Shown here in pieces: positions 36,214-45,785 of a stretch of DNA of 64,000 nt; position 1 is the first letter of the stretch; each line of letters opens with the position of its first letter. The stretch spans positions 532,681 through 596,680 of the forward strand of contig DAOKYU010000001.1 of the NCBI GenBank assembly GCA_035325995.1, in the 5' to 3' direction. This stretch comes from Thermodesulfobacteriota bacterium (lineage in GTDB: Bacteria > Desulfobacterota_D > UBA1144 > Nemesobacterales > UBA2774). The translations under genes were made by a program, and so were the position numbers. The notes beneath the pieces were generated by a model. The model searched no databases, was not told the DNA's origin, and saw only the letters and a list, made by a program, of their open reading frames with translations.

Positions 36214-36534
36214 ATGAACGAAGTAAACAGGATCGTTAAATTCAAGGCGGCTGTGGAGAAGAATCCCGATAACCCCCTCGCAAGGTACAGCCTCGCGAAC
36301 GAATGCTACAAGCTCGGGCTCTATCACGAGGCGATCGCCGAGATAGGCGAATACCTCAAGATCGCGGAAGACCAGGGGGCCGTCTACAGGATGCTGGCCG
36401 AGTGCTACCTCAACGTCGGCGATTCCGAAATGGCGCGCGAAGCCTACTTCAAGGGGATAGAGGCGGCGACGAAGCACGGGCATCCCGGCATGGCCGAGGA
36501 GTTCGAGGAAGCAATAGACATGATAGAGGATTGA
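36214..36534 (+). CDS. Short tetratricopeptide-repeat protein
   Basis: A 106-residue soluble protein made of about three TPR units (NPDNPLARYSLANECYKLGL, then GAVYRMLAECYLNVGDSEMA). TPRs bind other proteins; the partner is unknown. I start it at 36214 (MNEVNRIVKF) with GGGTG upstream, because the longer frame to 36061 adds a non-TPR segment. It stands alone between divergent neighbours. Confidence 0.8.
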   Translation: MNEVNRIVKFKAAVEKNPDNPLARYSLANECYKLGLYHEAIAEIGEYLKIAEDQGAVYRMLAECYLNVGDSEMAREAYFKGIEAATKHGHPGMAEEFEEAIDMIED

Positions 36535-36569
36535 TACGGGCGTTTCTGAATTCCACTGCCGGGTGGATG

Positions 36570-37835
36570 CTAAAGATGAAGCCCTTCGTAAAGCGGCCCG
36601 GCCTTTCTTTCCCGCGATAAATCCGCGGCGTGTTTCAATTCGCTCCTCGGCTTCCCGTCGAGGATGATGTCCGCGAGCGCGACGCCGGCGCCGTAGGAGA
36701 TCATGAGCCCCCTTCCGGTGTGCCCCGCGCATTCATAAATATTCCCGAACCCCGGCACCTTCCCCAGATAGCCCGACCTGTCCGGCGTCTCGGCGTATAT
36801 GCCCGCCCAGCCCCTTACGAGCCTCACCTTCTCGAATTTATTCATTCGTCTGTAGAGCGGCTCCCAGATGTATTTTACGAACCTGCTTTCCTCGCTCATG
36901 CCGCCGAAGCTGAAGTCGAAGTTATAGCCCGCGGGCTCGTCCATGTTCGAGTATCCGGCGAGTATTCCCGTCCCCTCCTGGTGGAAGTAAACGTCCGAGG
37001 TGTCTATGACCATGCCGTACGCCGAAAGGTCGACGTCGGGGGCGTCGATGACGACCATCTGCCGCCTCCGGGGCTTTATGGCGTCGTCCTCGAAGCCGTA
37101 CAGCCTCGATACAACGGGGGCCCACGCGCCGGCCGTGTTTATGAGCGTCCCGCACTCGAACTCGGTCACGGGCAAGTCTTTGTCGGGCGCGCCTTTCGTC
37201 AGAATCTCCCTCGCCGCGTCGCCGTATCCGCCTGTGCCCTTGCCGAGGCCGCCGAGGTCGTACGCCGTCACGGCGGTCGCCCGCCCGTCCTCGACCTTTA
37301 CCCCGTTGACGTAGCATCCGCTTATGAACTCCACTCCCCTCCCCTTCGCCGAGCCCCTGTAATATTCCCTCAGGGAGTAGTGGTCGATGAGCCCGGCCTT
37401 ACGCGATATCGAGAGCCCGGCGATGCCCACGGTCCCGGTGACGAGCGGTATAATGCGCGGCGCGTCCTCCGGCGGATAAAGCTCGACCGGGAGGCCGTAC
37501 TCGACGTAGAGCGGATGGTTCTCGTTTACCTCCTTCCACGAGGCGCCGCCGTGCATCCAGTAGTACCCGAATTCACGGAACTGTATGATCTCCAAAATCG
37601 TCTCGTAGAAGTCTATCGAGTACTTGCAGAGCTCGATGTTCGCCCTGCTGCGCCACGTAGCCCTGACGCCGCCCGCATTCTTCAGCGTTGACGAATTCTC
37701 TCCTTCGAGGTCGAGGTCGATGACGCCGATGCTCGCCCTCTCGCCCCTTCGTTCGAGCTCCATCGAAAGCGCAAACGCGGCGGACGAGCCCAGTATGCCC
37801 GCGCCCGCGAAAAGGAAGTCGAAGCTCCTCTCCAT
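36570..37835 (-). CDS. FAD-dependent oxidoreductase (DAO / glycine oxidase-like)
   Basis: A 421-residue flavoenzyme. The FAD-binding motif GAGILGSSAAF is at residues about 10-20. GYYWMHGGASW, INTAGAWAP and the C-terminal ECAGHTGRGLMISYGAGVALAD are typical of the D-amino-acid oxidase fold. The substrate is probably an amine or amino acid. The start is set at 37835 rather than 37841 because a TAGAAT -10 element occupies 37847-37842, directly against the upstream ATG; transcription from it would begin at the 37835 codon. Confidence 0.88.
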   Translation of the reverse strand: MERSFDFLFAGAGILGSSAAFALSMELERRGERASIGVIDLDLEGENSSTLKNAGGVRATWRSRANIELCKYSIDFYETILEIIQFREFGYYWMHGGASWKEVNENHPLYVEYGLPVELYPPEDAPRIIPLVTGTVGIAGLSISRKAGLIDHYSLREYYRGSAKGRGVEFISGCYVNGVKVEDGRATAVTAYDLGGLGKGTGGYGDAAREILTKGAPDKDLPVTEFECGTLINTAGAWAPVVSRLYGFEDDAIKPRRRQMVVIDAPDVDLSAYGMVIDTSDVYFHQEGTGILAGYSNMDEPAGYNFDFSFGGMSEESRFVKYIWEPLYRRMNKFEKVRLVRGWAGIYAETPDRSGYLGKVPGFGNIYECAGHTGRGLMISYGAGVALADIILDGKPRSELKHAADLSRERKAGPLYEGLHL

Positions 37836-37841
37836 AGCCAT

Positions 37842-37847
37842 ATTCTA
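37842..37847 (-). promoter_or_regulatory. -10 element of the FAD oxidoreductase gene
   Basis: TAGAAT on the minus strand ends exactly 6 nt before the ATG at 37835. It abuts an in-frame ATG at 37841, which therefore cannot be in the transcript if this -10 is used. No good -35 is visible. Confidence 0.45.
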
Positions 37848-37900
37848 GCACATTAATCCGGGGGCTTTTGAGCTTTCATATTGTGTTATTCTTTTCATTC

Positions 37901-39157
37901 GTGGACGGCTCGCCCCTTAACTGGCTCTTCGTCGATATGAACTCCTACTTCGCCTCGGTCGAGCAGGAGCTCCGCCCCGAGCTCCGCGGCCTTCCGGTGG
38001 GCGTAGTCCCGGTCATGGCCGACAGCACGTGCTGCATAGCGGCCAGTTACGAGGCCAAGGCGTTCGGCGTCACGACGGGAACGCGCGTCTCGGCCGCGCG
38101 GGAGATGTGCCCCGGCATCGTGCTCGTCGAATCGCGTCCGGTCGAATACATAGAGATGCACGGGAAGATACGTGCCGCCGTCGATTCGGTCCTCCCCGTC
38201 CACAGGGTCGATTCCATAGACGAGATGTCGTGCAGGCTCACGGGACGGCAGACGGAGCATGGCAGCGCCGTCGCGCTGGGCCATGCGGTGAAAGACGCCA
38301 TAAGGAAACAGGCCGGCGAGTATCTGAAGTGCTCCGTCGGCATAGCGCCCAACCGCTTCCTGGCCAAGGTGGCCAGCGACATGCAGAAGCCCGACGGCTT
38401 CGTCGTCATAAAAAAGGAAGAGCTCCCCGAGAGGCTCTACCCGCTTTCACTGACCGACTTCCCCGGGATAGGGCGGCGCATGTATGCGCGGCTCAGGGCC
38501 AACGGAATAAGCACCGTCGAGGAGCTCTGCGGGCTCACCGAAAACAGGATGGGGCGCATATGGGAGAGCGTCGTCGGGAAGAGATGGCATGCGCTCCTCC
38601 GGGGCGACGACATCCCCGAGCCGGAAACCGCGCGGAAGAGCGTAAGCCATTCCCACGTCCTGCCGCCCGCGCAGAGGACCGACGAAGGCGTCCGGGCCGT
38701 ATTCGTGAACCTCATACACAAGGCCGCCTTCAGGCTGAGGCGTCTCGGCTGCCTCACGCGGAAGATGACTGTCGGGATAGATTATTTCGGGGAGCATCGG
38801 GGCTGGAGGAAGGGCATAAGTATAGATATGAAGAACGACACGCAGACGATGATAGAGGCGTTCACGGGCGTCTGGAACGAAAGGCCCCGGGGGCGTAAGC
38901 CGCTCCGGGTGTCGGTCGCGTTCATCGACCTCGTCCCGGCCGGCGAAAGCACCCTCCCGCTCCTGCCGGCGGAAAGGAAGAGGGACGACGTCGCCGCCGC
39001 GCTCGACAGCATAAACGACAAGTTCGGAACGAACAGCATATATTACGGATCGATGCACGCGGCCCCGGACGCCGCCCCGCTCAGGATATCCTTCACGTCC
39101 ATACCGGACGTCATAAAGCCCACGAAATCCCTCCGGACGCCCGGCGGAAAGAAATAG
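37901..39157 (+). CDS. dinB: Y-family translesion DNA polymerase (DinB/UmuC type)
   Basis: A 418-residue polymerase that copies damaged templates. The first metal-binding Asp is in FVDMNSYFASVEQ, the catalytic Asp-Glu in VDSIDEMSC, and the helix-hairpin-helix in LTDFPGIGRRMYARLRANGI; the little-finger domain fills the C-terminal 120 residues. The start is probably the GTG at 37901; the frame is open to 37868 but only a TTG is available there. TATTCT ends 8 nt before the GTG, again giving an almost leaderless mRNA. It is divergent from the FAD oxidoreductase. I see no LexA box I could defend. Confidence 0.9.
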   Translation: MDGSPLNWLFVDMNSYFASVEQELRPELRGLPVGVVPVMADSTCCIAASYEAKAFGVTTGTRVSAAREMCPGIVLVESRPVEYIEMHGKIRAAVDSVLPVHRVDSIDEMSCRLTGRQTEHGSAVALGHAVKDAIRKQAGEYLKCSVGIAPNRFLAKVASDMQKPDGFVVIKKEELPERLYPLSLTDFPGIGRRMYARLRANGISTVEELCGLTENRMGRIWESVVGKRWHALLRGDDIPEPETARKSVSHSHVLPPAQRTDEGVRAVFVNLIHKAAFRLRRLGCLTRKMTVGIDYFGEHRGWRKGISIDMKNDTQTMIEAFTGVWNERPRGRKPLRVSVAFIDLVPAGESTLPLLPAERKRDDVAAALDSINDKFGTNSIYYGSMHAAPDAAPLRISFTSIPDVIKPTKSLRTPGGKK

Positions 39158-39165
39158 CCCGGAGC

Positions 39166-39684
39166 TTATTTCTTACCCTTTTTCTTCCCGGCCCCGAGCT
39201 TTTTCACGGCCTTTTTGCTCTCGTCCGCTACCTTGCCTATGGGGAAGAAGAATAGGTACTGCCCCGTGTCCCGGAGGACGTCGAACGCCCTCGACGAGAC
39301 CTTGTCGAAGAACCGTATCGACTTCCCGTCCGTGATGAGCACCCAGTTGTGGGGCTCGGCCAGCACTTCGGGCATCTTATCCTTGAGGAACCCCAGCACT
39401 TCGCGAAAGCGGCTTACGGGTATGCCGTTTTTCTGGAGCGACACGAGCCATCTGAGGATAATAAAATCTTCCGTGGAATAGAGCTTCGGGACCCCCCTCC
39501 CCTGCGCCGACCTCAGGCTCGGGACTATGAGCCCCGTATGCTCGTAATAGTATAGGTGGTCGTAATCGAGTCTCACTCCTTCGAGGGCCTCGATGAGCTT
39601 TATGACGTCCCTGCTCTTGAGCCCGGATTCGACCCTGACCCGGTGCTCCTTTCCGTCCGTCTCTTTCGCCGCTTTCTTTTTCAC
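39166..39684 (-). CDS. MerR-type DNA-binding protein with a lysine-rich tail
   Basis: A 172-residue protein with a GTG start. Residues about 35-105 resemble a MerR winged helix (YDHLYYYEHTGLIVPS, then GVPKLYSTEDFIILRWLVSL). The middle has GKSIRFFDKVSSRAFD, and the last 20 residues are rich in lysine (KKAVKKLGAGKKKGKK). The ligand is unknown. It is convergent with dinB (8 bp between stops). Confidence 0.8.
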   Translation of the reverse strand: MKKKAAKETDGKEHRVRVESGLKSRDVIKLIEALEGVRLDYDHLYYYEHTGLIVPSLRSAQGRGVPKLYSTEDFIILRWLVSLQKNGIPVSRFREVLGFLKDKMPEVLAEPHNWVLITDGKSIRFFDKVSSRAFDVLRDTGQYLFFFPIGKVADESKKAVKKLGAGKKKGKK

Positions 39685-39767
39685 GTCCGGGGTCCGTAGA
39701 AAAATGCACGTACAAATAAATCGACAAACTCAGAATATCACAAATCCCGCCGCGAGTTCAATCCCGC

Positions 39768-39795
39768 TTGACACCGGCCCGGGCTCAATTATTTT
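39768..39795 (+). promoter_or_regulatory. Promoter of the PEP mutase/isocitrate lyase family gene
   Basis: TTGACA (39768-39773), a 16-nt spacer and TATTTT (39790-39795). The ATG at 39819 is 23 nt downstream and has GGGGGTG before it, so this gene has a normal leader. Confidence 0.6.
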
Positions 39796-39818
39796 TCTTT
39801 TAAAACGGGGGTGACGAT

Positions 39819-40688
39819 ATGACGACTAACGGAGAGAAGCTGCGGGCGGTGCTTTCGGGCGAAGGGGTGCTCGTCCTTCCGGGCGTGCACGACTGCATAA
39901 GCGCGAGGCTCGCCGAGGCGGCGGGGTTCGAGGCCGCGTTCACGAGCGGCTTCGGCATATCGGCTTCGACGCTCGGGCGGCCCGACTTCGGGTTCCTGAC
40001 TGCTACCGAGATGCTGGCGAGCGTGAGCCGTATAGTCTCCTCCGTCGGGATCCCCGTCGTGGCCGACATAGACACCGGGTACGGCAATCCGTTAAACGTC
40101 ATGCGGACGGTCGGAGACGTCGTCTCCGCCGGGGCAGCGGGCGTAATTCTCGAGGACCAGGAATGGCCCAAGAAGTGCGGGCACTTCGAGGGTAAGCGCG
40201 TCATCTCCGCCGAGGAGCACGCCGAGAAGATTAGGGCCGCCGTCGAGGCCCGCGGGTCCAGCGAGCTCGTCATAATAGGCCGGACCGACGCCCGCGCGGT
40301 GAACGGGCTCGAAGACGCTATACGCAGGGGGAGGATTTATTACGAGTCCGGGGCGGACGTCGTCTTCATCGAGGCCCCGCAGTCTGTCGAAGAGCTCCGG
40401 GAAATAGCGGCCGCGTTCCCCGACGCCCCTCTCTTCGCGAACATGGTCGAGGGCGGGAGGACGCCCCTTCTGAGCGCGGCCGAGCTCGGCGAGCTCGGGT
40501 TCAAGATAGTCGTCTTCCCCCTGTCCGGGCTTTTCTCGGCAACCAAAGCGATGGAGCGGTGCCTCGCCTACCTCAGGAAAAACGGCTCGACCTTCGGCTA
40601 TGCGGACATGCTTACGTTCAGGGAGTTCGAGGCAGTGGTGGACGTCCCCGGGTACCGCGCCCTCGAAAAGAAGTTCACCGTCTCTTAA
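39819..40688 (+). CDS. Isocitrate lyase / PEP mutase family C-C lyase
   Basis: A 289-residue TIM-barrel enzyme related to methylisocitrate lyase (PrpB), oxaloacetate decarboxylase and carboxy-PEP mutase. The metal/substrate segments are VADIDTGYGN and the signature EDQEWPKKCGHFEGK, whose Cys is the likely general acid. IIGRTDARAVNG and IEAPQS follow. The single gene has no methylcitrate-cycle neighbours, so I do not name the substrate. It is followed by a 101-bp tandem repeat starting 7 nt after the stop. Confidence 0.88.
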   Translation: MTTNGEKLRAVLSGEGVLVLPGVHDCISARLAEAAGFEAAFTSGFGISASTLGRPDFGFLTATEMLASVSRIVSSVGIPVVADIDTGYGNPLNVMRTVGDVVSAGAAGVILEDQEWPKKCGHFEGKRVISAEEHAEKIRAAVEARGSSELVIIGRTDARAVNGLEDAIRRGRIYYESGADVVFIEAPQSVEELREIAAAFPDAPLFANMVEGGRTPLLSAAELGELGFKIVVFPLSGLFSATKAMERCLAYLRKNGSTFGYADMLTFREFEAVVDVPGYRALEKKFTVS

Positions 40689-40694
40689 GGCAGG

Positions 40695-40982
40695 CCTCGC
40701 CTGCAGGAATTCGGCGTAGCGGGCTTGGTGCAGTTATCCGATTCTGTGCGGCACGCGAATTGATTCATCTTCCGGTCGTTGTAGCAGGACGGAGGCCTCG
40801 CCTGCAGGAATTCGGCGTAGCGGGCTTGGTGCAGTTATCCGATTCTGTGCGGCACGCGAATTGATTCATCTTCCGGTCGTTGTAGCAGGACGGAGGCCTC
40901 GCCTGCAGGAATTCGGCGTAGCGGGCTTGGTGCGGTTATCCGATTCTGTACGGTACGTGAATTGATTCATCTTCCGATCGTT
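40695..40982. repeat. Three tandem copies of a 101-bp unit
   Basis: Copies start at 40695, 40796 and 40897, each beginning CCTCGCCTGCAGGAATTCGG. The first two are nearly identical. The third lacks its last 15 bp and differs at about six positions, all transitions. A small palindrome, GCAGGC-CTC-GCCTGC, spans the start of the first copy. The period is not a multiple of three and no ORF uses it. The remaining 137 bp to the next gene hold no feature I can name. Confidence 0.9.
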
Positions 40983-41119
40983 ATAAATATAACGGCCCAC
41001 CGGGTGTGCGGACAACCTTCCGGGGCAGCGCGGTTAGCTACCTTCGCGCGGCAAGGAATCCGGGTAGTGGGTCGGTTCGGCGCGTGAGGCCGTCCGTGGC
41101 CGGCCTGATTTGCTGATGG

Positions 41120-41683
<564 letters not shown>

Positions 41684-41689
41684 TACTCA

Positions 41690-41717
41690 AGTATACCGCG
41701 ATGGGGCTGGCCGCCAA
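41690..41717 (-). promoter_or_regulatory. Promoter of the RibD-C family gene, leaderless geometry
   Basis: On the minus strand TTGGCG (41717-41712), a 16-nt spacer and TATACT (41695-41690), then 6 nt to the ATG at 41683. Confidence 0.6.
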
Positions 41718-41813
41718 GGTTAGGCCGGCGCCTCAATGGGTGGCGCAAACACGCTCATGTGGAATCCGGGTTATCGTACTTCCTTTACCGGAGAACACAC
41801 TACGTGCGGCGGG

Positions 41814-43235
41814 TTATTGAAGGAGCGCCCCCAGGTCTATAGGCTGGCCGTTTATGATTACCTGCCCCGACTTGTAGGCGGCTTCGATGGTATAGGAATC
41901 GTCCTTTTCCACCAGTATATCCCCCGAGACGAGGAGATTTATTTCGTCCTCGGCCGCCCCGCTCGCAAGCTCCGCAAGCTCCTCGTCCGTGGGAGGGTCC
42001 TCTCCCATGGCCTTCATGTTCTCGAGCACCTCTTCCTTCTTGTAGTCCGTGAGGGCCGATACGAAAAGCTCCTTCGAAACGGTTATCCCCGCGTCGGCCG
42101 TGAGGGCGGCCAGCATGAGGACCGGGTTCTGCGCGAGATCGACGTTCTCGAGCCCCTCCCCGTCGGCGTATATGCCGAGGTGGCCTTCCAGCTTCCCGCC
42201 GGACGTTTCGAGCGAGAGCTTCCTGAGCTCGATTTTGGGCGATTTGCTTACGAACCCGGGCAGGAGATTTACGAGCTCCCCGGTGAATCGGGCCTTCGCC
42301 TCTTCGCTGTCGGCCGCGTTCTGGTTCGCGTTTATGAGCGCCTGGAGCTTCTTCCACGATCTCGAATCTATGTTGCTTATCGAAAGCTCGTAACCGCCGG
42401 GGCCGTATTTATCGCCCCCGAATGTGAGCTCGTCGAAGACCATGCTGTGCGAGCTGTCGAGAAGCCCCCCCCGCTCGGAATTTTTCCCCTTGAAATCGAT
42501 TCCGGTAATCGTGAGATTCCTGAGCTTCGCTCCGGGCTTCGCCAGAAAATCGAGCTTTCCTACGGTGAAGTTCACATCCCCAGTCGGGTATTCGGCGTCG
42601 GGCGCGGGGTGCGAAAGCTCGGACCAGGCCTTGATCTCCGTGACCGTCAGGGTCGAATCCTTCCCGTCTATCTGGAGACCGGGGGATTCGAGGTCGCTCA
42701 AGCTGTGAAACTCGTTCGTGTCGTAATCGACCCGGCCCGTAAATCCCTTCCAGGAGAGCTTGTCCCCGTCTTCGAGGTCGAGCTCGAAGCCCGGCATCGA
42801 CATGTCGGCCGTCGCTTTATTTTTGAAAGAGATAACGGTGTGGGCGTCTATAGGCGGAATCTTCTCGAAAAGCTCCGCATTCCCGCTCCCCTCGGCGGGG
42901 GCGAGCTTTATCCGGGAGTCCAGCACAGAAAGCACGGGCGCGGGCCCCGCCTTTCCCTTGAATATGGCGAGGACCGGGATCGGGCCGTGATATATCGTAT
43001 CCGTCTCGTCGAGCCTTACTATTTCCTTGCCCATATTCCTGACGGCGAAAACGGTTCTGGCTTTGGAGCTCAATATCCCCCTGTCGTAGCTCCTGCTTAC
43101 GACGCTGAAGGCGTCGCCCTCGGTGTACTGGTCTATGAGGTCGTTATAGACGTACTCCGTGTCCATTCCGAACCTGTAGGACATCCCGACGACGGCTATG
43201 ACAAGAACGATTATTATTACGGATACGACCCTCAT
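41814..43235 (-). CDS. DUF945 (YdgA-like) membrane-anchored periplasmic protein
   Basis: A 473-residue protein with one N-terminal membrane helix (residues about 4-20, VIIIVLVIAVVGMSY) and a large extracytoplasmic part. The segment SRSYDRGILSSKARTVF matches the conserved start of the DUF945/YdgA family. Repeated beta-rich units fill the rest. GGGAGAG lies before the ATG. It lies 133 bp downstream of the Mla operon on the same strand, which would suit an envelope role. Confidence 0.8.
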   Translation of the reverse strand: MRVVSVIIIVLVIAVVGMSYRFGMDTEYVYNDLIDQYTEGDAFSVVSRSYDRGILSSKARTVFAVRNMGKEIVRLDETDTIYHGPIPVLAIFKGKAGPAPVLSVLDSRIKLAPAEGSGNAELFEKIPPIDAHTVISFKNKATADMSMPGFELDLEDGDKLSWKGFTGRVDYDTNEFHSLSDLESPGLQIDGKDSTLTVTEIKAWSELSHPAPDAEYPTGDVNFTVGKLDFLAKPGAKLRNLTITGIDFKGKNSERGGLLDSSHSMVFDELTFGGDKYGPGGYELSISNIDSRSWKKLQALINANQNAADSEEAKARFTGELVNLLPGFVSKSPKIELRKLSLETSGGKLEGHLGIYADGEGLENVDLAQNPVLMLAALTADAGITVSKELFVSALTDYKKEEVLENMKAMGEDPPTDEELAELASGAAEDEINLLVSGDILVEKDDSYTIEAAYKSGQVIINGQPIDLGALLQ

Positions 43236-43368
43236 ATCACTCTCCCTTGCTGGCTTCTGACAACGGATAATTATATTTCCTGCGCCGCGGCTTATGCAAC
43301 TGCGGGGGTTAAATAAACCTTAACATACACCGCATCGGGCCGAAGCGCGGCGGGATGCGTCCGGGGCG

Positions 43369-44025
43369 TTAATTTACGGCGTCCGCCTGCGGGAAAGGCT
43401 TCACGTACAGCTTGAGATCTTCGAGAAACGCGGCGTATATCTCGCCGAGCGCGGTGTTCCAGCCCCTCATGAGGTCCGGCGCGGAAGCGGTCGGAATCGG
43501 AACGTGAGAGCTGTATGTTTTATTGAAAATTATCCCGGTGTTGTCGCCGTACTCGCCTTCCGGGGTGTATTCGAGAAGGAAGAACTGTATGGTCATCACG
43601 GCCGCCGGCGCGCCCCTGTAATCGCCGTAGAGCTCGACGAGGTTCGGCTGTATGTAGTAGCTGGCGAAACCCTGGCCGAGCGAGCTCATGACGTCCTCGA
43701 AGAGCCCCGTGTCCGCGAGCCAGCGTATGGTCATTTCGGTGAGGAGAGCGCCGGGAGCCCTGAAGAACTGGTTGTAAAAGTCCGACTCGTAGCTGATGTC
43801 GTCGGTCCTGTATACGAATTCCTTCCCGTCGCTCCCCGGCGACACGCTGAACCTCCACACCTGGGCCACCGCTCCCTTTACCGGGGCCGGAACCTTTTCC
43901 GCGGGGGGAACCTCGAACATGTAATAGCTCCTCTCGGGGTAGCTCTTCGTTATGCCCCCGCATCCGGCCGCGCCGAGCGCTGTGAATACGGCGGCGGATA
44001 TCAGTACAAGGAATTTTGCTCTCAT
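43369..44025 (-). CDS. ABC-transport auxiliary lipoprotein (PqiC/ABC_trans_aux-like)
   Basis: A 218-residue lipoprotein: MRAKFLVLISAAVFTALG is a signal peptide ending in a lipobox-like AAGC. The body resembles the auxiliary lipoproteins found with MCE-type lipid transporters. The start at 44025 overlaps the stop of mlaD (ATGA), which shows coupling. As the last gene of the Mla operon it probably forms or docks to the outer-membrane end of the transport path. Confidence 0.8.
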   Translation of the reverse strand: MRAKFLVLISAAVFTALGAAGCGGITKSYPERSYYMFEVPPAEKVPAPVKGAVAQVWRFSVSPGSDGKEFVYRTDDISYESDFYNQFFRAPGALLTEMTIRWLADTGLFEDVMSSLGQGFASYYIQPNLVELYGDYRGAPAAVMTIQFFLLEYTPEGEYGDNTGIIFNKTYSSHVPIPTASAPDLMRGWNTALGEIYAAFLEDLKLYVKPFPQADAVN

Positions 44026-44972
44026 TGTTTTTCTCCCCCCTCGGGCTCGATGTGCGGCGGAGGACTCCCGAAGAGCACCCACGACGGGTACTTCTTCACG
44101 GTCTCCATGAACTCCTTCATGTCCTCCGTAATGCGCTCTATGTTCTCCATGGTGAGCTTGATGTTGTGCTCGCGGTTGGACAACAGCCTGTCCGTGCGCC
44201 TTAACGTCCTGTTGAGCTCGTCCGTAATCGCGACGACATTTGCGATGGTCTCTTTGGTCTCCTTGCTCTTGAGCATCTTGTCGAGCTCGGCGGTCGTGGT
44301 GTCGAGCGTGTTCACGAGTTTCCGCAGGTCGGCGCTGAGCTCCCCTACCTTAGCCTGCTCGACGGCGTTGTTAAGAGACGCGACGAGGTCTTCCACCCCG
44401 TCCGTTATTTTCTGTATGTCGATGCTTTCTATGCTTCGTGAAAGATTCTCTATAGTCTGCGTAATCTGCGTTATGGTGCCGGGCGCCGAGGGAATGTACG
44501 AGTATTCGGGTGTCCAGTCGATTTCCAACGGAGGATACCGCTCGGGGTCGAGGTATACGGCGTTAAGGAACGCTATGCCTGTAACGCCCTGAGAGGCGAG
44601 CTGGAGCCTGAGCCCCTTCTGTATCATCTGCCCGTAGCCTTGAAGCCTTTCCTCATCGGTTTCAAAGAGTCTTTTCTTGCCCTCTCCGGCTATCTTGTCG
44701 AGGTATATTTCGGCCCGGACGAGAACGTACGTCTTTCTCGTATGGTATTCGTTGAAAACGAACCCGATGTAGCTGACGTTGCCTATCTGGACCCCCTGGA
44801 ATTCGAGGGAGGCCCCGACGGAGAGCCCCTGAACCGACTGGTCGAAATAAGTCTCGATGGTGGTCTTTTTCTGGAAGAACTTTCCTCCGCCGAAAATGAT
44901 TATCGCCGCAGCCAGAAGAAGCGTGGCGGCGATAACGAAAAGCCCGATTTTGAAGTAGTTCGGTTTTTTCAT
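44022..44972 (-). CDS. mlaD: MCE-domain lipid-binding protein MlaD
   Basis: A 316-residue protein with one N-terminal membrane helix (FKIGLFVIAATLLLAAAIII) and an MCE domain (TYFDQSVQGLSVGASLEFQG, VQIGNVSYIGF). The C-terminal 170 residues are a long helical region, longer than in E. coli MlaD, as in many MCE proteins that form extended barrels. It carries phospholipids across the periplasm. Its start overlaps the mlaF stop by 4 nt. Confidence 0.93.
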   Translation of the reverse strand: MKKPNYFKIGLFVIAATLLLAAAIIIFGGGKFFQKKTTIETYFDQSVQGLSVGASLEFQGVQIGNVSYIGFVFNEYHTRKTYVLVRAEIYLDKIAGEGKKRLFETDEERLQGYGQMIQKGLRLQLASQGVTGIAFLNAVYLDPERYPPLEIDWTPEYSYIPSAPGTITQITQTIENLSRSIESIDIQKITDGVEDLVASLNNAVEQAKVGELSADLRKLVNTLDTTTAELDKMLKSKETKETIANVVAITDELNRTLRRTDRLLSNREHNIKLTMENIERITEDMKEFMETVKKYPSWVLFGSPPPHIEPEGGEKQ

Positions 44973-45784
44973 ATGCCGGACTCCCCTTTATTTTCTTCAC
45001 CGCCGAGCTCCGCGTCCGTCTGACGCCTGAAGAATTTCTGGACGACCGGTATGGTCGAATGATCCCTCAGGTAAACGGGCTTGCCTTCGGCGATTATACC
45101 TTTAACGCTCTTATCGAGCATGATAACCCTGTCCGCTATATTGTAAATACTGTTGAGCTCGTGTGTCACGACGACGAACGTGATGCCGAGCGTCCTCGAA
45201 AGCTGTTTTATGAGCTCGTCGAGCTCGGCCGATGTAATGGGATCGAGCCCGGCCGAAGGCTCGTCCAGGAACAGCACCTTCGGGTCGAGCGCCATGGCCC
45301 TGGCGAGCGCCGCGCGTTTTATCATGCCCCCGCTGAGCTCTGACGGCATCTTGTCCTCGGAACCCGTAAGGCCGACGAGCGAGAGCTTCATCCTTCCTAT
45401 GAGGTCCCTCGCCTCGGCGTTCAGCTCCGTGTATTCCTCGAGCGGGAGCATGACGTTCTGGAGGACCGTCATCGATCCGAAAAGCGCCCCGAGCTGGTAG
45501 GCGACCCCTATTCGCTTAAGTATTTCTATCCTTTCGTCCCCTTCGGCCGCCGAGATGTCGCGGCCTTCTATGACGACGTTCCCGCCGGCCGGCTTGTAGA
45601 GCCCGATCATGTGCTTGAGAAGCGTGCTCTTTCCGCATCCGGAGCCGCCGAGAATGACAAAAATCTCCCCCCTGTAGACGTCGAAGGTTATATTGTCGAG
45701 TATGGTGTTGTCGCCGTACTTCGCCGTGAGGTCCCTCACTTTTATTATCACTTCCCTTTTGTTTTCGGCGTTATTCCCGCTCAT
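44969..45784 (-). CDS. mlaF: Mla lipid-transport ATPase
   Basis: A 271-residue ABC ATPase: Walker A GGSGCGKSTLL, signature ELSGGMIKRAALARA, Walker B VLFLDEPSAGLDP and switch His in VVTHEL. It powers phospholipid movement by the MlaE permease. The start is 1 nt after the mlaE stop. Confidence 0.95.
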   Translation of the reverse strand: MSGNNAENKREVIIKVRDLTAKYGDNTILDNITFDVYRGEIFVILGGSGCGKSTLLKHMIGLYKPAGGNVVIEGRDISAAEGDERIEILKRIGVAYQLGALFGSMTVLQNVMLPLEEYTELNAEARDLIGRMKLSLVGLTGSEDKMPSELSGGMIKRAALARAMALDPKVLFLDEPSAGLDPITSAELDELIKQLSRTLGITFVVVTHELNSIYNIADRVIMLDKSVKGIIAEGKPVYLRDHSTIPVVQKFFRRQTDAELGGEENKGESGI

Positions 45785-45785
45785 G

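Noticed and set aside
41736..43316. Long plus-strand open frame opposite the DUF945 gene
   Set aside because: Antisense shadow; the minus-strand protein has a membrane anchor and the family motif.
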